NCBI GenBank assembly: GCA_013289175.1
Contig: JABDAN010000001.1
Span: 110,772 to 174,771, forward strand
Source: Bacteroidota bacterium
Lineage (GTDB): Bacteria; Bacteroidota; Bacteroidia; Chitinophagales; Chitinophagaceae
Reading direction: 5' to 3'
Length of the DNA: 64,000 bases
A model generated the notes under the pieces. It ran no database searches, was not told the origin of the DNA, and worked only from the letters and a program-made list of their open reading frames with translations. How positions within the stretch are numbered: position 1 is the stretch's first letter; each line of letters starts with the position of its first letter. Below, piece by piece: positions 1-10,660 of the stretch. Made by a program: the position numbers and the translations under genes.

Positions 1-900
1 AATATTTCATCCGGTGATGAAATCATCATCAGCAATATGGAGCATCACTCCAATTTTGTTCCCTGGCAGCTCCTCTGTCAGGAGAAAAACGCCGTGCTCA
101 AAATAATACCGATCGATGACAACGGAGAACTCGTGATGGAGGAATATGAAAAAATGCTCACTACCCGAACAAAACTGGTTTCCATAGTGCATGTTTCCAA
201 TGCCCTGGGAACCGTTAACCCGGTTAGAAAAATAATCTCCCTGGCCCATGCTGTTGGAGCAGTTGTAGTGGTCGACGGGGCACAATCGGCCGTACATCTG
301 GATATTGATGTCCAGGAAATGGATTGCGACTTCTTTGCATTTTCAGCTCATAAAATATATGGTCCAACCGGCGTGGGTGTTTTATATGGCAAAAAGGCGC
401 TCCTGGAAGCCATGCCGCCCTTTCAGAGTGGGGGCGAAATGATCAAAGACGTGTCCATTGAGAAAACCAGTTTTAATGACTTACCCTATAAGTTTGAAGC
501 CGGTACACCCAATATTGCCGATGTGATTGCTTTTCGTTCAGCCATTCGATTTGTGCTGGAATGTGGCAAGGAAAAGATTCGCAGACATGAAGAAGAGCTT
601 CTTGATTATGCGCATCAAGAACTGGAAAAAATTCCAGGATTGAAAATTATCGGCAAAGCAAAGGAAAAAGTGAGTGTAGTATCTTTTATCATAGAAGGTG
701 CCCATCCACAGGATATCGGAATCTTATTGGATAACCGGGGTATTGCGGTGAGAACGGGTCATCATTGTGCACAGCCCCTCATGGATAGGTTTTGTATTCC
801 GGGTACAGCCAGGGTTTCGTTGGCCGTCTATAATACGAAATATGAAATTGATGAATTGGTAAAGGGGTTGCATAAAGTGGTGAAAATCTTATCAAAATAA
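1..900 (+). CDS. sufS: Cysteine desulfurase SufS (5'-truncated by window edge)
   Basis: Frame open from base 1 (NISSGDEIIISNMEHHSNFVPW); PLP-lysine motif FSAHKIYGPTGVGVLYG; catalytic-Cys region RTGHHCAQP; followed by SufE. Confidence 0.95.
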   Translation, partial: NISSGDEIIISNMEHHSNFVPWQLLCQEKNAVLKIIPIDDNGELVMEEYEKMLTTRTKLVSIVHVSNALGTVNPVRKIISLAHAVGAVVVVDGAQSAVHLDIDVQEMDCDFFAFSAHKIYGPTGVGVLYGKKALLEAMPPFQSGGEMIKDVSIEKTSFNDLPYKFEAGTPNIADVIAFRSAIRFVLECGKEKIRRHEEELLDYAHQELEKIPGLKIIGKAKEKVSVVSFIIEGAHPQDIGILLDNRGIAVRTGHHCAQPLMDRFCIPGTARVSLAVYNTKYEIDELVKGLHKVVKILSK

Positions 901-1349
901 TGAATGAAGCAGGGAGCATTTTGGAAACGGAAAAGGAAATTGTAGAAGAATTTGCATTATTTGACTCCTGGGATGACAAATACGAGTACATCATCGACAT
1001 GGGTAAAAAGTTGGATCCCCTGGATCCAGTCTTTAAAACGGATGAAAACAAGGTTAGGGGTTGCCAATCGTCGGTATGGCTGGCGGCAGACTTTCAAAAC
1101 GGCAAATTGTATTACAAGGCCGATAGCGATGCCCTCATCGTGAAAGGGTTGATCAGCATGTTGATTCGGGTATTGTCGGGAAGAACCCCGGTCGAGATCC
1201 TGGAAGCGAAACTGGATTTTATCCGGGAAATAGGGATGACCACCCATCTTGCCCAGACCCGTTCGAACGGACTATTGAGCATGGTAAAACAGATGAAGAA
1301 CTATGCACTGGCCTATAAGATTAAAGATCCACTTGCCTCAAAAAACTAG
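900..1349 (+). CDS. sufE: SufE family sulfur acceptor protein
   Basis: Overlaps sufS stop (TAATG); VRGCQSSVWL active-Cys motif. Confidence 0.93.
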   Translation: MNEAGSILETEKEIVEEFALFDSWDDKYEYIIDMGKKLDPLDPVFKTDENKVRGCQSSVWLAADFQNGKLYYKADSDALIVKGLISMLIRVLSGRTPVEILEAKLDFIREIGMTTHLAQTRSNGLLSMVKQMKNYALAYKIKDPLASKN

Positions 1350-1352
1350 GAA

Positions 1353-1658
1353 ATGGAGGAATTAAAAGATAAGGTAATAGAAAAACTACAAACGATTTTT
1401 GATCCGGAAATACCGGTGAGTATTTATGAACTGGGGCTTATTTATGAAATAAATATTCTACCGATTAACAATGTCCAGATCGTGATGACTTTAACGGCGC
1501 CGGGTTGTCCGGCTGCCCAATCGCTTCCGGTAGAAGTGGATCAGAAATTAAGAGAGATTGAAGGCGTTAACGACGTGCATGTCGCGGTTACCTGGACACC
1601 GGCCTGGGATAAAAGCCGGATGTCGGAAGTAGCACAATTGGAATTGGGTTGGTTATAA
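1353..1658 (+). CDS. SUF-associated DUF59/MIP18-family Fe-S assembly protein (SufT-like)
   Basis: FDPEIPVSIYELGLIYEI and TLTAPGCPAAQSLPVEV motifs; position directly after sufE. Confidence 0.9.
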   Translation: MEELKDKVIEKLQTIFDPEIPVSIYELGLIYEINILPINNVQIVMTLTAPGCPAAQSLPVEVDQKLREIEGVNDVHVAVTWTPAWDKSRMSEVAQLELGWL

Positions 1659-1733
1659 ATTAAAGGAGTAGGCCCATCCATTGGAAAAATTATTTGTACT
1701 GATTGAACGAGGCTTCCTTTTGAAATATTTATT

Positions 1734-2207
1734 ATGAAAATTACTGCACAAGAAGAATTCGGGTTAAGGGTTCTCATCCGGATCGCTGGATGCGAAACCG
1801 AAGATGGCATGAGTATTCCCCAGCTGAGCAAAGCCGAAGGATTGAGCAGTCATTATGTGGCTAAACTAACCAGGACCCTTCGCATGGCCGGATTCATTAA
1901 CAGTACGCCGGGTTATAAGGGTGGTTATGTTTTGGCCAAACCTTCCCGGGAAATTAAAATCAAATATGTGCTCCAGGCTCTTGGAGGTGTATTGTATGAT
2001 AAGGACTTCTGCGGTCAACACGCCGGATCCGTAAAACTTTGTACAAACTCGGTGGATTGTTCGGCCAGATCTCTTTGGCAGATGATTCAATTTACGGTTG
2101 ATCAGCTGCTGGATAAAATCACCCTTTATGATATGGCCAATTCTAAGAAAAACGACTCAGCTCTGTTTCTCCGCCAGATCCTGAACGAAGTGCCAAAACT
2201 GGTTTAA
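1734..2207 (+). CDS. Rrf2 family transcriptional regulator, probably Fe-S sensing
   Basis: N-terminal Rrf2 wHTH (YVAKLTRTLRMAGFINSTPGYKGGYVLAKP); three Cys in CGQHAGSVKLCTNSVDC. Confidence 0.88.
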   Translation: MKITAQEEFGLRVLIRIAGCETEDGMSIPQLSKAEGLSSHYVAKLTRTLRMAGFINSTPGYKGGYVLAKPSREIKIKYVLQALGGVLYDKDFCGQHAGSVKLCTNSVDCSARSLWQMIQFTVDQLLDKITLYDMANSKKNDSALFLRQILNEVPKLV

Positions 2208-2219
2208 AAGATTTTCTTC

Positions 2220-2849
2220 TCACAACAGATGTACGGGCACCGGAATTTTCTGACTGAAAGAATCGGCAACAGGCTGCTGGCGCAAGGTTTGAAGCGGTAT
2301 CAATCCTGACCAGATCGGTAGTTCCAGGTCCTCTTCCTCATCGATGGGCATCCCCTTTCGTAGTTTTGCCGACGCTTCGTGAATCGGAAAAGCGAGTGCC
2401 GTGGTCTTCTTGATTTCGTTTTCCTTGATGGTTCGAAGATAGCCCCAGCTGCCAGGTACAATTTTATTGGTCAGCCATTCAAATGCTTCTTTTTTGTCCT
2501 CCAGCTTTTCAACTTTCTCTGCCGTTGCAAACAGTATCACGGAACGGTAGTTGATGGAGTGATGAAAGGCAGAGCGGGCTACCACAATGGCATCCATCAG
2601 GGTCACGGATATACAAACAGGAATTCCTTTTTCAATTTCCCGGATAAAATGGCTACCCACCGATCCATGGATATAGATTTTGTCTTTATACCGTACAAAG
2701 GCGGTAGGAATCGAAAAAGGTTTCCCTTCTGACACATAACTAACGGTACAAAAGAGGGCTTCGTCCAGTATGGAATGAATGACTTCTTGGTCGAAATCGG
2801 CTCTTTTGGCCAGTCGGCTGGGTATTAAATGTTCGGGGATTGAAGACAT
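2220..2849 (-). CDS. Pyridoxamine 5'-phosphate oxidase / NimA-like FMN-binding split-barrel protein
   Basis: MSSIPEHLIPSRLAKRADFDQEVIHSILDEALFCTVSYVSEGKPFSIPTAFVRYKDKIYIHGS; the longer ORF start at 3281 overlaps the divergent gene, so an internal ATG is used. Confidence 0.8.
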   Translation of the reverse strand: MSSIPEHLIPSRLAKRADFDQEVIHSILDEALFCTVSYVSEGKPFSIPTAFVRYKDKIYIHGSVGSHFIREIEKGIPVCISVTLMDAIVVARSAFHHSINYRSVILFATAEKVEKLEDKKEAFEWLTNKIVPGSWGYLRTIKENEIKKTTALAFPIHEASAKLRKGMPIDEEEDLELPIWSGLIPLQTLRQQPVADSFSQKIPVPVHLL

Positions 2850-2900
2850 AAAATTATTTTTACAAACGCTATCTTTAACAACGAAAGTAAATATAAGCCA

Positions 2901-4256
2901 ATGAAAAATTCGAGACGCGCCTTTATCAAAAAAACATCTCTGGCTGCTTCGGGCATACTGATGGCCCGTGCAGGATTTACGGCTTCCAGTTATAACCGCA
3001 TCATCGGTTCGAACGACCGGGTGCGGGTAGCTGTCGTGGGATTTTCCGACCGGCACAAGTCCACCCATATGCCTTGCTTTATGGAACATTATAAAGAGCT
3101 GAATTTCGATATCGTAGCGGTTTCTGATATCTGGAACCGCAGAAGGGAGGAAGGGGTGGCGCAATGGAAAGCAAAAATGCAGCATGATATCGTTGGTTGC
3201 AGAAATAATGAGGAACTCTATGATAAAAAACTGGCTGACGCCGTTTTCATTTCCACCGCTGATTTTCAACATGCCCGTCATGCGATTCAGGCGGTAGAAG
3301 GGGGATGTGATGCCTATGTAGAAAAACCGTTTGCAGAAACCATGGAGGACAACCGGGCGGCCTTTAAGGCCATCAAAGCTTCCAATAAAATTGTCCAGAT
3401 TGGTTCTCAGAGAAGAAGTGGGGTCAACTATCAGGCTGCCAATGAATTTATCCGTTCAAAGAAATTTGGAGATATCGTGATGGTCGAATTGACCTGGAAC
3501 GTGAATCAACCCGGACGCTGGCGAAGGCCAGCCCTGGTTCCCTTGCTGAAGGAAGAAGACACCGACTGGAAACGATTTTTGATCAACCGCCCCTATGTGC
3601 CTTTTGATCCGCGTTATTATCTTGAATACAGGTTATTCTGGCCTTATTCATCCGGCCTGCCCGGACAATGGATGAGTCACCAGATTGACACCGTGCATTG
3701 GTTTACCGGCCTCCAGCATCCGCGTTCAGTGGTTGCCAATGGAGGTATTTATATGTGGAAGGACGGCCGTAAAAACTGGGATACGATTTCTGCCACATTT
3801 GACTATGGACCGGCCAATGATCCCACCAGTGGATTTCAGGTAAGTTTTCAATCGCGCATGGACAATGGCGATGAAAACCCCATGGAGATTTATTATTCCA
3901 ACGGTGGCGAACTCAATCTCAATACCAACAAAATCACACCGACCGGTGGACTAACGCAACGATTCGCGGATGCCATGGATATGAAAGCCAACCTGTTGCC
4001 AGTACTGGATTTATCCACGGCTGAGAAAGTCGTCGCTTCTGCCAACACCGGTGGCGACAGTCTGACTTCCGCCCATATAAGAAACTGGATGTTGTGTGTT
4101 CGAAGCCGCGAGCAGCCCCATGCTCCAGTGGAAGCGGGTTATAGTCATTCCATCGCCAATATCATGACCAATGCAGCCGTACATACTGGCGCTAAGGCGA
4201 CTTTTGACGAACAGACTCAAAATGTCATGGCAGACAACAAACCGTTCCAATATTAA
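2901..4256 (+). CDS. Gfo/Idh/MocA family oxidoreductase with Tat-type signal
   Basis: MKNSRRAFIKKTSLAASGILMARAG leader; VRVAVVGFSDRH nucleotide-binding start; AYVEKPFAETMEDNRAAF. Confidence 0.9.
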   Translation: MKNSRRAFIKKTSLAASGILMARAGFTASSYNRIIGSNDRVRVAVVGFSDRHKSTHMPCFMEHYKELNFDIVAVSDIWNRRREEGVAQWKAKMQHDIVGCRNNEELYDKKLADAVFISTADFQHARHAIQAVEGGCDAYVEKPFAETMEDNRAAFKAIKASNKIVQIGSQRRSGVNYQAANEFIRSKKFGDIVMVELTWNVNQPGRWRRPALVPLLKEEDTDWKRFLINRPYVPFDPRYYLEYRLFWPYSSGLPGQWMSHQIDTVHWFTGLQHPRSVVANGGIYMWKDGRKNWDTISATFDYGPANDPTSGFQVSFQSRMDNGDENPMEIYYSNGGELNLNTNKITPTGGLTQRFADAMDMKANLLPVLDLSTAEKVVASANTGGDSLTSAHIRNWMLCVRSREQPHAPVEAGYSHSIANIMTNAAVHTGAKATFDEQTQNVMADNKPFQY

Positions 4257-4261
4257 TCATC

Positions 4262-5305
4262 TTGAAACTTCATTTAATAACCGGAAAAATTTTATTGGCA
4301 TTTATCCTCTCCCCTTTTTTTTCTATAGCCCAGCAGCGTTTAAAAATAAAATTGATCAAGCGAGAAAATGAAAACCGGGTGGATGTTTTCGCAGGTGGGC
4401 AACTGTTCACCAGTTTTCTATATCCGGACAGTCTGGAAAAACCGGTATTGTATCCCATTTATGATGCGGGTCATACCCTCATCACCCGGGGATTTCCTGT
4501 CAGTCCAAGACCTGGTGAACCGACCGATCATCCCCATCATCTAGGTCTATGGATGACGTATGAAAATGTCAACGGTCTTGATTTTTGGAATAATTCCTAT
4601 GCGATTCCCCCGGAAAAAAAATCACAGTATGGTTGGATAAAGACGGATCAGTTGTTGGAAGTGACCAGCGGTTCTCCTGGCATCCTGCGGTATCATGCGC
4701 GTTGGGTAAACCAGCAAAACAAACCCCTGATGGAGGAAACAACCCGTTTTGAATTCAGTGGCAATGACAGCGAAAGAATGATTGATCGCTTCACAGAGTT
4801 AAGGGCAGACACCGTCGTTACTTTAGAAGACGCTAAGGACGGATTGCTGGGATTGCGGCTGACGCGTGAATTGCAGATACCCAATACCAGCAGCCAGCAG
4901 TTCGCCGACAATAAAGGGAATATCACCCAGGTGGTGGCCGATACGGTTGCCAATGGGAATTACCTTACCAGCGAAGGAAAACAAGGAGATGCGGCCTGGG
5001 GAACCCGGGGAACCTGGTGTAAGGTATTTGGAAAAATTGGGAAGGACTCCGTAAGCATCATCATATTAGATGATCCGGCCAATCCAAACTATCCCACTTT
5101 CTGGCATGCACGGGGTTATGGTCTTTTCGCAGCCAATCCGCTGGGAGAAAAAATATTTACGAATGGCAAATCTTCCTTACATCTTTCTATGGGCAAGGGA
5201 GAAAAAATTCGATTCCATTACCGGATAATTATTCAAAATGGAAAAACAACCCCTGACTCGTCTTCCATATATAAAATGGCTGAAAAAATGAGCACGCCCG
5301 AATAG
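4262..5305 (+). CDS. PmoA-family / DUF6807 secreted protein (TTG start)
   Basis: Signal peptide; YPIYDAGHTLITRGFPVSPRPGEPTDHPHHLGLWMTYENVNGLDFW motif; 5 bp after the Gfo/Idh gene. Confidence 0.78.
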   Translation: MKLHLITGKILLAFILSPFFSIAQQRLKIKLIKRENENRVDVFAGGQLFTSFLYPDSLEKPVLYPIYDAGHTLITRGFPVSPRPGEPTDHPHHLGLWMTYENVNGLDFWNNSYAIPPEKKSQYGWIKTDQLLEVTSGSPGILRYHARWVNQQNKPLMEETTRFEFSGNDSERMIDRFTELRADTVVTLEDAKDGLLGLRLTRELQIPNTSSQQFADNKGNITQVVADTVANGNYLTSEGKQGDAAWGTRGTWCKVFGKIGKDSVSIIILDDPANPNYPTFWHARGYGLFAANPLGEKIFTNGKSSLHLSMGKGEKIRFHYRIIIQNGKTTPDSSSIYKMAEKMSTPE

Positions 5306-5325
5306 AATCCTGGCGAGGGGAAGGG

Positions 5326-5952
5326 TTATTTAGCCGAGGCGGGAGACAGACCTGTTTGCGAGTCCTTTACCAAAAAAAGAGAATCATTGAGTATGTGTTC
5401 AATCTTTGTGCATTCATCCAGATAAGTAATCTGTGAATACATATTGATGTGATTCTGATCGGTGGTATTGATACCAAATGTCACAGATTTCATGTTTGAA
5501 TAAAACGTGTCCTTTTGTAAAGTATAATTTTCAGAAGGATTGTTGTTAATCTTGATATGGAGCGCCTGGTAGGATTTCATGGGATTATAAAAGTACACCT
5601 GAACAAATGCAGAATCCTGTCCCATATCGTTGATAATCCGGGCAACCATCGGACTGCCTTTGGTCTCAATCAGGATACCATTCTCATCATATTTCTCCAC
5701 ATATACCGGTTGTTTTGCCTGATAGAAAGTATAAGATTTTAAAAATTGATTCGGATAGAAAAGATAAACCCCTCCTTTTAAACTATCCCAACCCTGATCA
5801 TAGATGGCGACAATTTTATAGGATGAATCCTTTTGCACAGTTATATTGTTGGTCGCTCCTTTCAGGACATCAGAAGCATCGATGAGGCAAACCACCTTTT
5901 TTTCCCTGCAAGAAGAGATCGTCAATACCAGCAAGAGTGTTGCCCATTTCAT
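5326..5952 (-). CDS. Hypothetical lipoprotein
   Basis: Lipobox-like leader MKWATLLLVLTISSCREKK; complete ORF. Confidence 0.65.
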   Translation of the reverse strand: MKWATLLLVLTISSCREKKVVCLIDASDVLKGATNNITVQKDSSYKIVAIYDQGWDSLKGGVYLFYPNQFLKSYTFYQAKQPVYVEKYDENGILIETKGSPMVARIINDMGQDSAFVQVYFYNPMKSYQALHIKINNNPSENYTLQKDTFYSNMKSVTFGINTTDQNHINMYSQITYLDECTKIEHILNDSLFLVKDSQTGLSPASAK

Positions 5953-6175
5953 GTGGTGTATTTTATATAGCAGGCGCGCAACATAGTGTTGTATCGCCCG
6001 TTTAAATTAAGGATATTTATTGGAATTATTCTCCTGGTTGAGGAAAATGCAGCAGCTGATCGATTCCGAACAGTCTATAAAATGCGGTATGAAGGCCGGC
6101 CGATCCAAAAATATTAGTATATTTCCAAATCCAATTCCGAATAAACCCAGTGCTGAAAAGCAATTTTTCGAATAA

Positions 6176-7171
6176 ATGAAAACAAGTTTTACCCGACTGC
6201 TAGTATTTTTGATTTGCCTTCATTATTCCTGTCCTTTAAACGCACAGGTTAAATCCATTCCTATAAAGGATTCCTCAACACTGGTAAAGAAAACGCAAGA
6301 CTCCCTTTCGGTAAAAGATACGGCCGTCCACAAAACGGATACGGCAAAAAAAGCATCCAATGCAGACAGTACAGCCCCAGCCCGCTCACATTTCCAGGCA
6401 AATGTCACCTATCAATCCAACGATGTAACCAACGGACGCAAGGATTCCTCTGTCATTCCCTTGATAACACCCGAGATCAGTTATGTCTTCAAAAGCGGTT
6501 TTGAAATTGATTTAAGTGTCGGTTATAATGTCCATGAACCCTCTCCCCAGGTTAATCAGTACACTCTGGACGGCTCCTATACTTTTAACCCCGGTAACTA
6601 CAGCGGGACCGTTACGGTTTCGGGATTTTTATACAGCAAACTCAGCGCCAGCACGACATCCGAACAAAAGGGAAGCATTGAATATGCCAACAGTTACTCA
6701 TTGCCCTTTATCCAACCCAGCGTAAATTTTACCTGGACCTTTGGCAATCATCTTCCCGATTATCAGATTTCTCCAGCTCTCCAGCAACAGTTTAATATTG
6801 GAAATTTAAGCATCACCCCCACCGTGACCATGAATATGGCAACCCAGAATGCCTACAATTCTTACTACCAGAACAGACGGTTCACCGTACCAAGAAATGA
6901 CGGGAAACCTCCTTTGGATCCAAGTATCACGATTACGGGAGAAGTATTAAATGCCGAAAAATTTCAAATCCTGGATTATGAACCCAGTTGTCCGATCAGT
7001 TATGTAGCAGGTGGTTGGACATTTAGTTTTACACCCACCTATGCCCTGCCCATAAATCCAGCGGATATAAAAGCCACCATCACCACCAACAACATTTCAA
7101 AGAGTTACACCTATAAACAAACGCTTCCGAACACCTTTTACTGGTCCGTTGAAGTGCTCTATGCATTTTAA
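6176..7171 (+). CDS. Hypothetical secreted / outer-membrane beta-barrel protein
   Basis: Signal peptide MKTSFTRLLVFLICLHYSCPLNAQ; beta-rich; C-terminal aromatic FYWSVEVLYAF. Confidence 0.7.
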   Translation: MKTSFTRLLVFLICLHYSCPLNAQVKSIPIKDSSTLVKKTQDSLSVKDTAVHKTDTAKKASNADSTAPARSHFQANVTYQSNDVTNGRKDSSVIPLITPEISYVFKSGFEIDLSVGYNVHEPSPQVNQYTLDGSYTFNPGNYSGTVTVSGFLYSKLSASTTSEQKGSIEYANSYSLPFIQPSVNFTWTFGNHLPDYQISPALQQQFNIGNLSITPTVTMNMATQNAYNSYYQNRRFTVPRNDGKPPLDPSITITGEVLNAEKFQILDYEPSCPISYVAGGWTFSFTPTYALPINPADIKATITTNNISKSYTYKQTLPNTFYWSVEVLYAF

Positions 7172-7197
7172 CCCAAACTTTGGTTCACTGAAAATCA

Positions 7198-8304
7198 TTA
7201 GGGAAATGTGCATGGCAATGTGGCGGGTAGTTTTTGTACCAAATAATAATATGCCGGATGCAAATGATGTACAAAAATCGTATTGGGATTGTCCGGAAAT
7301 AACTTATAGTAATCTGTATCGGCCAATAAGACAATGGTATTACCCACCCGCACATAGTCCATGCTGTTATAATAAACCGGTGGTTGAAATCCCGGCAAAG
7401 CTTTTTTAATATAATTTTCCAGTCCCTTGCCAAGGCAGTCCTGAAACCGGTATTCTGCTTTTCTTACCGGCTGGTCCATTCGGTTATAGATATATTTCAA
7501 CACGATGTCTTTTGGAAAAGGCAGCTTTCCGAGCATTGCTTTGGCTTGTGCAAAGGGATTGGTGTTGTTAAAATCATCAACCGTCTGAATGGAAAACATG
7601 GTTTCCGGAACCCAGTCTGCTGAATTGACCACGTTATAGGCCCAGCCGTATTGCGTCATTGCTTCGTAGTCGTATGCATAGTAGAGGTTCCCTACCTTAG
7701 GTCCGGCAAAACAGTAAGTTTTAAACCGGATATCAGAAGCGATGCGGTTTTGCCTCTGCAGGCTATAGAGATAGGAAGTCATTAGAAAACTCAACGCTCC
7801 CCCCTGACTGTGACCGGTAATGAGAAAATTTTTGGTACCCGACCGGTACAGTGAATCTATCTTAGGGAGAATATCCCTAGAAAGAAAAGCAATTCCAATT
7901 AACCAACCTATATGGACGGTAGCCCGGGGATTGGAAGCCAGATCATAAGTGAAATGAAAGGAGTCGGATAAGGTCATCACCCCTTTGGCCGGTACCATCG
8001 CACCATAAAAGTTCTCCAACCAACTGACGGCTTTTTGAGTTGTTCCCCGAAGGCTTATGACTGCCACACCCTGATCGTTTACCCAAAGATCCCAACAGTT
8101 GTCCATACCGACCACTGCCGACCGGTATATCATGCTGAATCCCGCGGGACTGGGAAGGGCGGCCATATATGCGCTGTCGCCAAAACGGGAGCCCATTTCA
8201 AGTAACTGTATACATTCGGTTTTATCGAATCCCGGTTTCAATGGTTGTGCCGAAAGGGTGAAACGGGAAAGAAAAACCAGGGTGAATAAAATAAATCGAT
8301 TCAT
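7198..8304 (-). CDS. Secreted class 3 lipase family protein
   Basis: Signal peptide MNRFILFTLVFLSRFTLSAQ; nucleophile elbow ITGHSQGGALSFL; LRGTTQK. Confidence 0.85.
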   Translation of the reverse strand: MNRFILFTLVFLSRFTLSAQPLKPGFDKTECIQLLEMGSRFGDSAYMAALPSPAGFSMIYRSAVVGMDNCWDLWVNDQGVAVISLRGTTQKAVSWLENFYGAMVPAKGVMTLSDSFHFTYDLASNPRATVHIGWLIGIAFLSRDILPKIDSLYRSGTKNFLITGHSQGGALSFLMTSYLYSLQRQNRIASDIRFKTYCFAGPKVGNLYYAYDYEAMTQYGWAYNVVNSADWVPETMFSIQTVDDFNNTNPFAQAKAMLGKLPFPKDIVLKYIYNRMDQPVRKAEYRFQDCLGKGLENYIKKALPGFQPPVYYNSMDYVRVGNTIVLLADTDYYKLFPDNPNTIFVHHLHPAYYYLVQKLPATLPCTFP

Positions 8305-8434
8305 AAAACTTTTTTGAATCCCTCCTAAAAGAAGGCCTGGGATTTTAAAATTAAGTGTTCTGTATTGAGTTGAATAGTGGAAGATCTTCCTCAAGTGTTG
8401 AAAGGCAATCTGGAGAAAATGAAATGGGGAGAGA

Positions 8435-9787
8435 TCAAAAAGCTTCCCGTATATTAAAATAAACGCCGGAAAATTGATACCCCCGGCCATAGTCAACGCA
8501 GATATTGGTCCGGTCATTTTTATTCATGAGGATCCTCAACCCAAAACCATATCCGGGCGCAAAAGCGTTAAACACTTTTTGTCCGGTTAGGGGATTGCTG
8601 GCCGTCGTAACATTTACGAAAACTACGCCTCCGAATAAATCATTTTTTGAGAGTCGGAAACGATATTCGGTTTCACCGTATTCCATATTATTGCCCCGGA
8701 ATCTTCCCTGTATATATCCTCTTCCCGAACGATTATAAGTATCCCAAGTAATGGCCGGCAATTCCAGATAAGGCATGGCACCGCTCACCACATTGACTCC
8801 CCAGAACCAAAAAGCAAGAACATCTCTGGGCACAGATTTGTTCAACCCAAAATAGGTTCTGTATTCATAATAAATCATGGAACTAGGTTGTGTGCTGCCA
8901 AATGCAACGGCATTGTATCGATAGGATAGATTGATGTAATTTCCTGAATAGGGATCTATCGGATTGTCCCGGGTATCATGCATGAGGTGGACCGATAGAC
9001 CATTGGCTGAATAATGCGCCGTATCAAATCCATAGGATTTTGAATAAACATAATGACTGGTCAGATGAGTCGGAGAATCTAACTTGAGTGATTCATCATT
9101 GATACTGAAATTATCGTCAATCATGATGCCCAATCCTGCATACCAATGGGGGGCGAATTTTCTTAAAACAGTTTCATACAGCCGGACATAGTTAAACTTC
9201 ATCGGCTGGGCCGAGTCGGTTCGCTCCTCATTGTCGCCGTTTAATCCAAAAGTATATTCCTGGTTGTGTAGTCCATAAATACCCAATCCATAGGTATTTT
9301 GATTAAAAAACAGTAGGCGGTTGTCTCCCGATATATACCATTTGTTGTTTGGCAGGAAAAGGTCATATTTTAAATTCAAAAGTACCTGGTTCTTGGTCGT
9401 CAGTGAAACATTGATCAGGGCGGAAGACAAATTGGTCGTTTTGGGTGCGCCCAGGAATTCTGTAACACTGATGGCTCCGCCAATTACAAATCCATTGGCC
9501 GGCGTATAACCAATGATCGGCAGCAAAGAAAGATTTTTTTCGCCCACTTTAGGCTCTCCCGGGCTGGGTTTGGGTGGTTTTCCAGTCCATTTGCGGAGCA
9601 CTTCAAAAATATCCACTTCTTTGGAAAGTTTAAGGGAGTCTGCTATGATGACCGAATCCCCCACAGAAAAGGTTTGCTGGGCATATCCTTTGTTCCCCAC
9701 CGATAGCATTAAAATGAAGACTGATAAGCACAGACTTATTTTTTTGTTTCCTGTTAAAAAACGGATGGGGTGGGTAGTTAATCTCAA
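8435..9787 (-). CDS. BamA/TamA-type (surface antigen D15-like) outer membrane protein
   Basis: Signal peptide; barrel motif YIQGRFRGNNMEYGETEYRF; FGLRILMNKNDRTNICVDYGRG. Confidence 0.78.
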   Translation of the reverse strand: MRLTTHPIRFLTGNKKISLCLSVFILMLSVGNKGYAQQTFSVGDSVIIADSLKLSKEVDIFEVLRKWTGKPPKPSPGEPKVGEKNLSLLPIIGYTPANGFVIGGAISVTEFLGAPKTTNLSSALINVSLTTKNQVLLNLKYDLFLPNNKWYISGDNRLLFFNQNTYGLGIYGLHNQEYTFGLNGDNEERTDSAQPMKFNYVRLYETVLRKFAPHWYAGLGIMIDDNFSINDESLKLDSPTHLTSHYVYSKSYGFDTAHYSANGLSVHLMHDTRDNPIDPYSGNYINLSYRYNAVAFGSTQPSSMIYYEYRTYFGLNKSVPRDVLAFWFWGVNVVSGAMPYLELPAITWDTYNRSGRGYIQGRFRGNNMEYGETEYRFRLSKNDLFGGVVFVNVTTASNPLTGQKVFNAFAPGYGFGLRILMNKNDRTNICVDYGRGYQFSGVYFNIREAF

Positions 9788-9837
9788 GGTTGAATGTAAA
9801 TGATAAAATTAATTGTTATGGTCAGCTGAAAATTCAC

Positions 9838-10638
9838 TTATAAATTAAAACCGATTCTGATTTGCGGACCATATTCATCCATATCATATAAAAAACGGGA
9901 TGTTCCACTTCCCGTGCTATAGTTCATGGAAATTATCCGGTAGCCAATACCCAGTTCCAATAGTTTAGAAGCCCTGAAAAATATATCGGGTTGCAATTGC
10001 CAGGCCCAGGAAGAAGCGATTCCAAAACCACCTACATCGGCTCGCAACTGCAACAGCCATTTTTCGTGAATGACCGTCTTCATTCTTACGACGATCAACG
10101 GATCCACCCAGGTATTGGATTGGCTTTTATTCCAATTCTTTGATAAGTCAACCGGGTTGGTGACGGTCGCATTAATATTGATGCCGGCCGTAATATTATT
10201 AATCCGGGCACCGACGCCAGCTTCCAGCCATGGATTTAAGCGGTAAAGACCTTCCAATTCCCACCAGAATTGTTTTAATGTGGCGGTTCCGCTGACAACC
10301 TGATTTTTGGTAGATGCATCCTCAGTGAGATTCGCATAAAACAGGTCGGAAGTGAAGGATAGTTTATCATTGTGAACCTCCGCATACAACATACCTCCTA
10401 TTTTAAGGTAACTGAATACCTTGCTTGCCGGAACACAGATAAAGGTGTTGGGAGCATTTCCGATGCCTGTAGTTCCGCTCATACTCGTGAACATCAGATA
10501 GGGCTCCAGGTATACATGATATTTTTTGGAAGAGTCGTTGTAGATCTGGGCATTCGATTTTTGGGATGAAAACAGAAACAATGATGTTAAAAAAATGCCC
10601 ACACCGATCCTTTTTGCTTGGCGCAAAATTTTTTTCAT
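9838..10638 (-). CDS. Hypothetical outer membrane beta-barrel protein
   Basis: MKKILRQAKRIGVGIFLTSLFLFSSQKSNAQ leader; alternating beta-strand pattern. Confidence 0.68.
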   Translation of the reverse strand: MKKILRQAKRIGVGIFLTSLFLFSSQKSNAQIYNDSSKKYHVYLEPYLMFTSMSGTTGIGNAPNTFICVPASKVFSYLKIGGMLYAEVHNDKLSFTSDLFYANLTEDASTKNQVVSGTATLKQFWWELEGLYRLNPWLEAGVGARINNITAGININATVTNPVDLSKNWNKSQSNTWVDPLIVVRMKTVIHEKWLLQLRADVGGFGIASSWAWQLQPDIFFRASKLLELGIGYRIISMNYSTGSGTSRFLYDMDEYGPQIRIGFNL

Positions 10639-10660
10639 AGCAAAAAATTTAATAACAAAA

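Noticed and set aside
2850-3281. N-terminal extension of the PNPOx-like ORF
   Set aside because: It overlaps the divergent Gfo/Idh gene; the ATG at 2849 gives a normal family start.
4262-5305. Methane monooxygenase subunit from the PmoA name
   Set aside because: The sequence is the soluble DUF6807 family, not the membrane PmoA; no pmoB/pmoC present.
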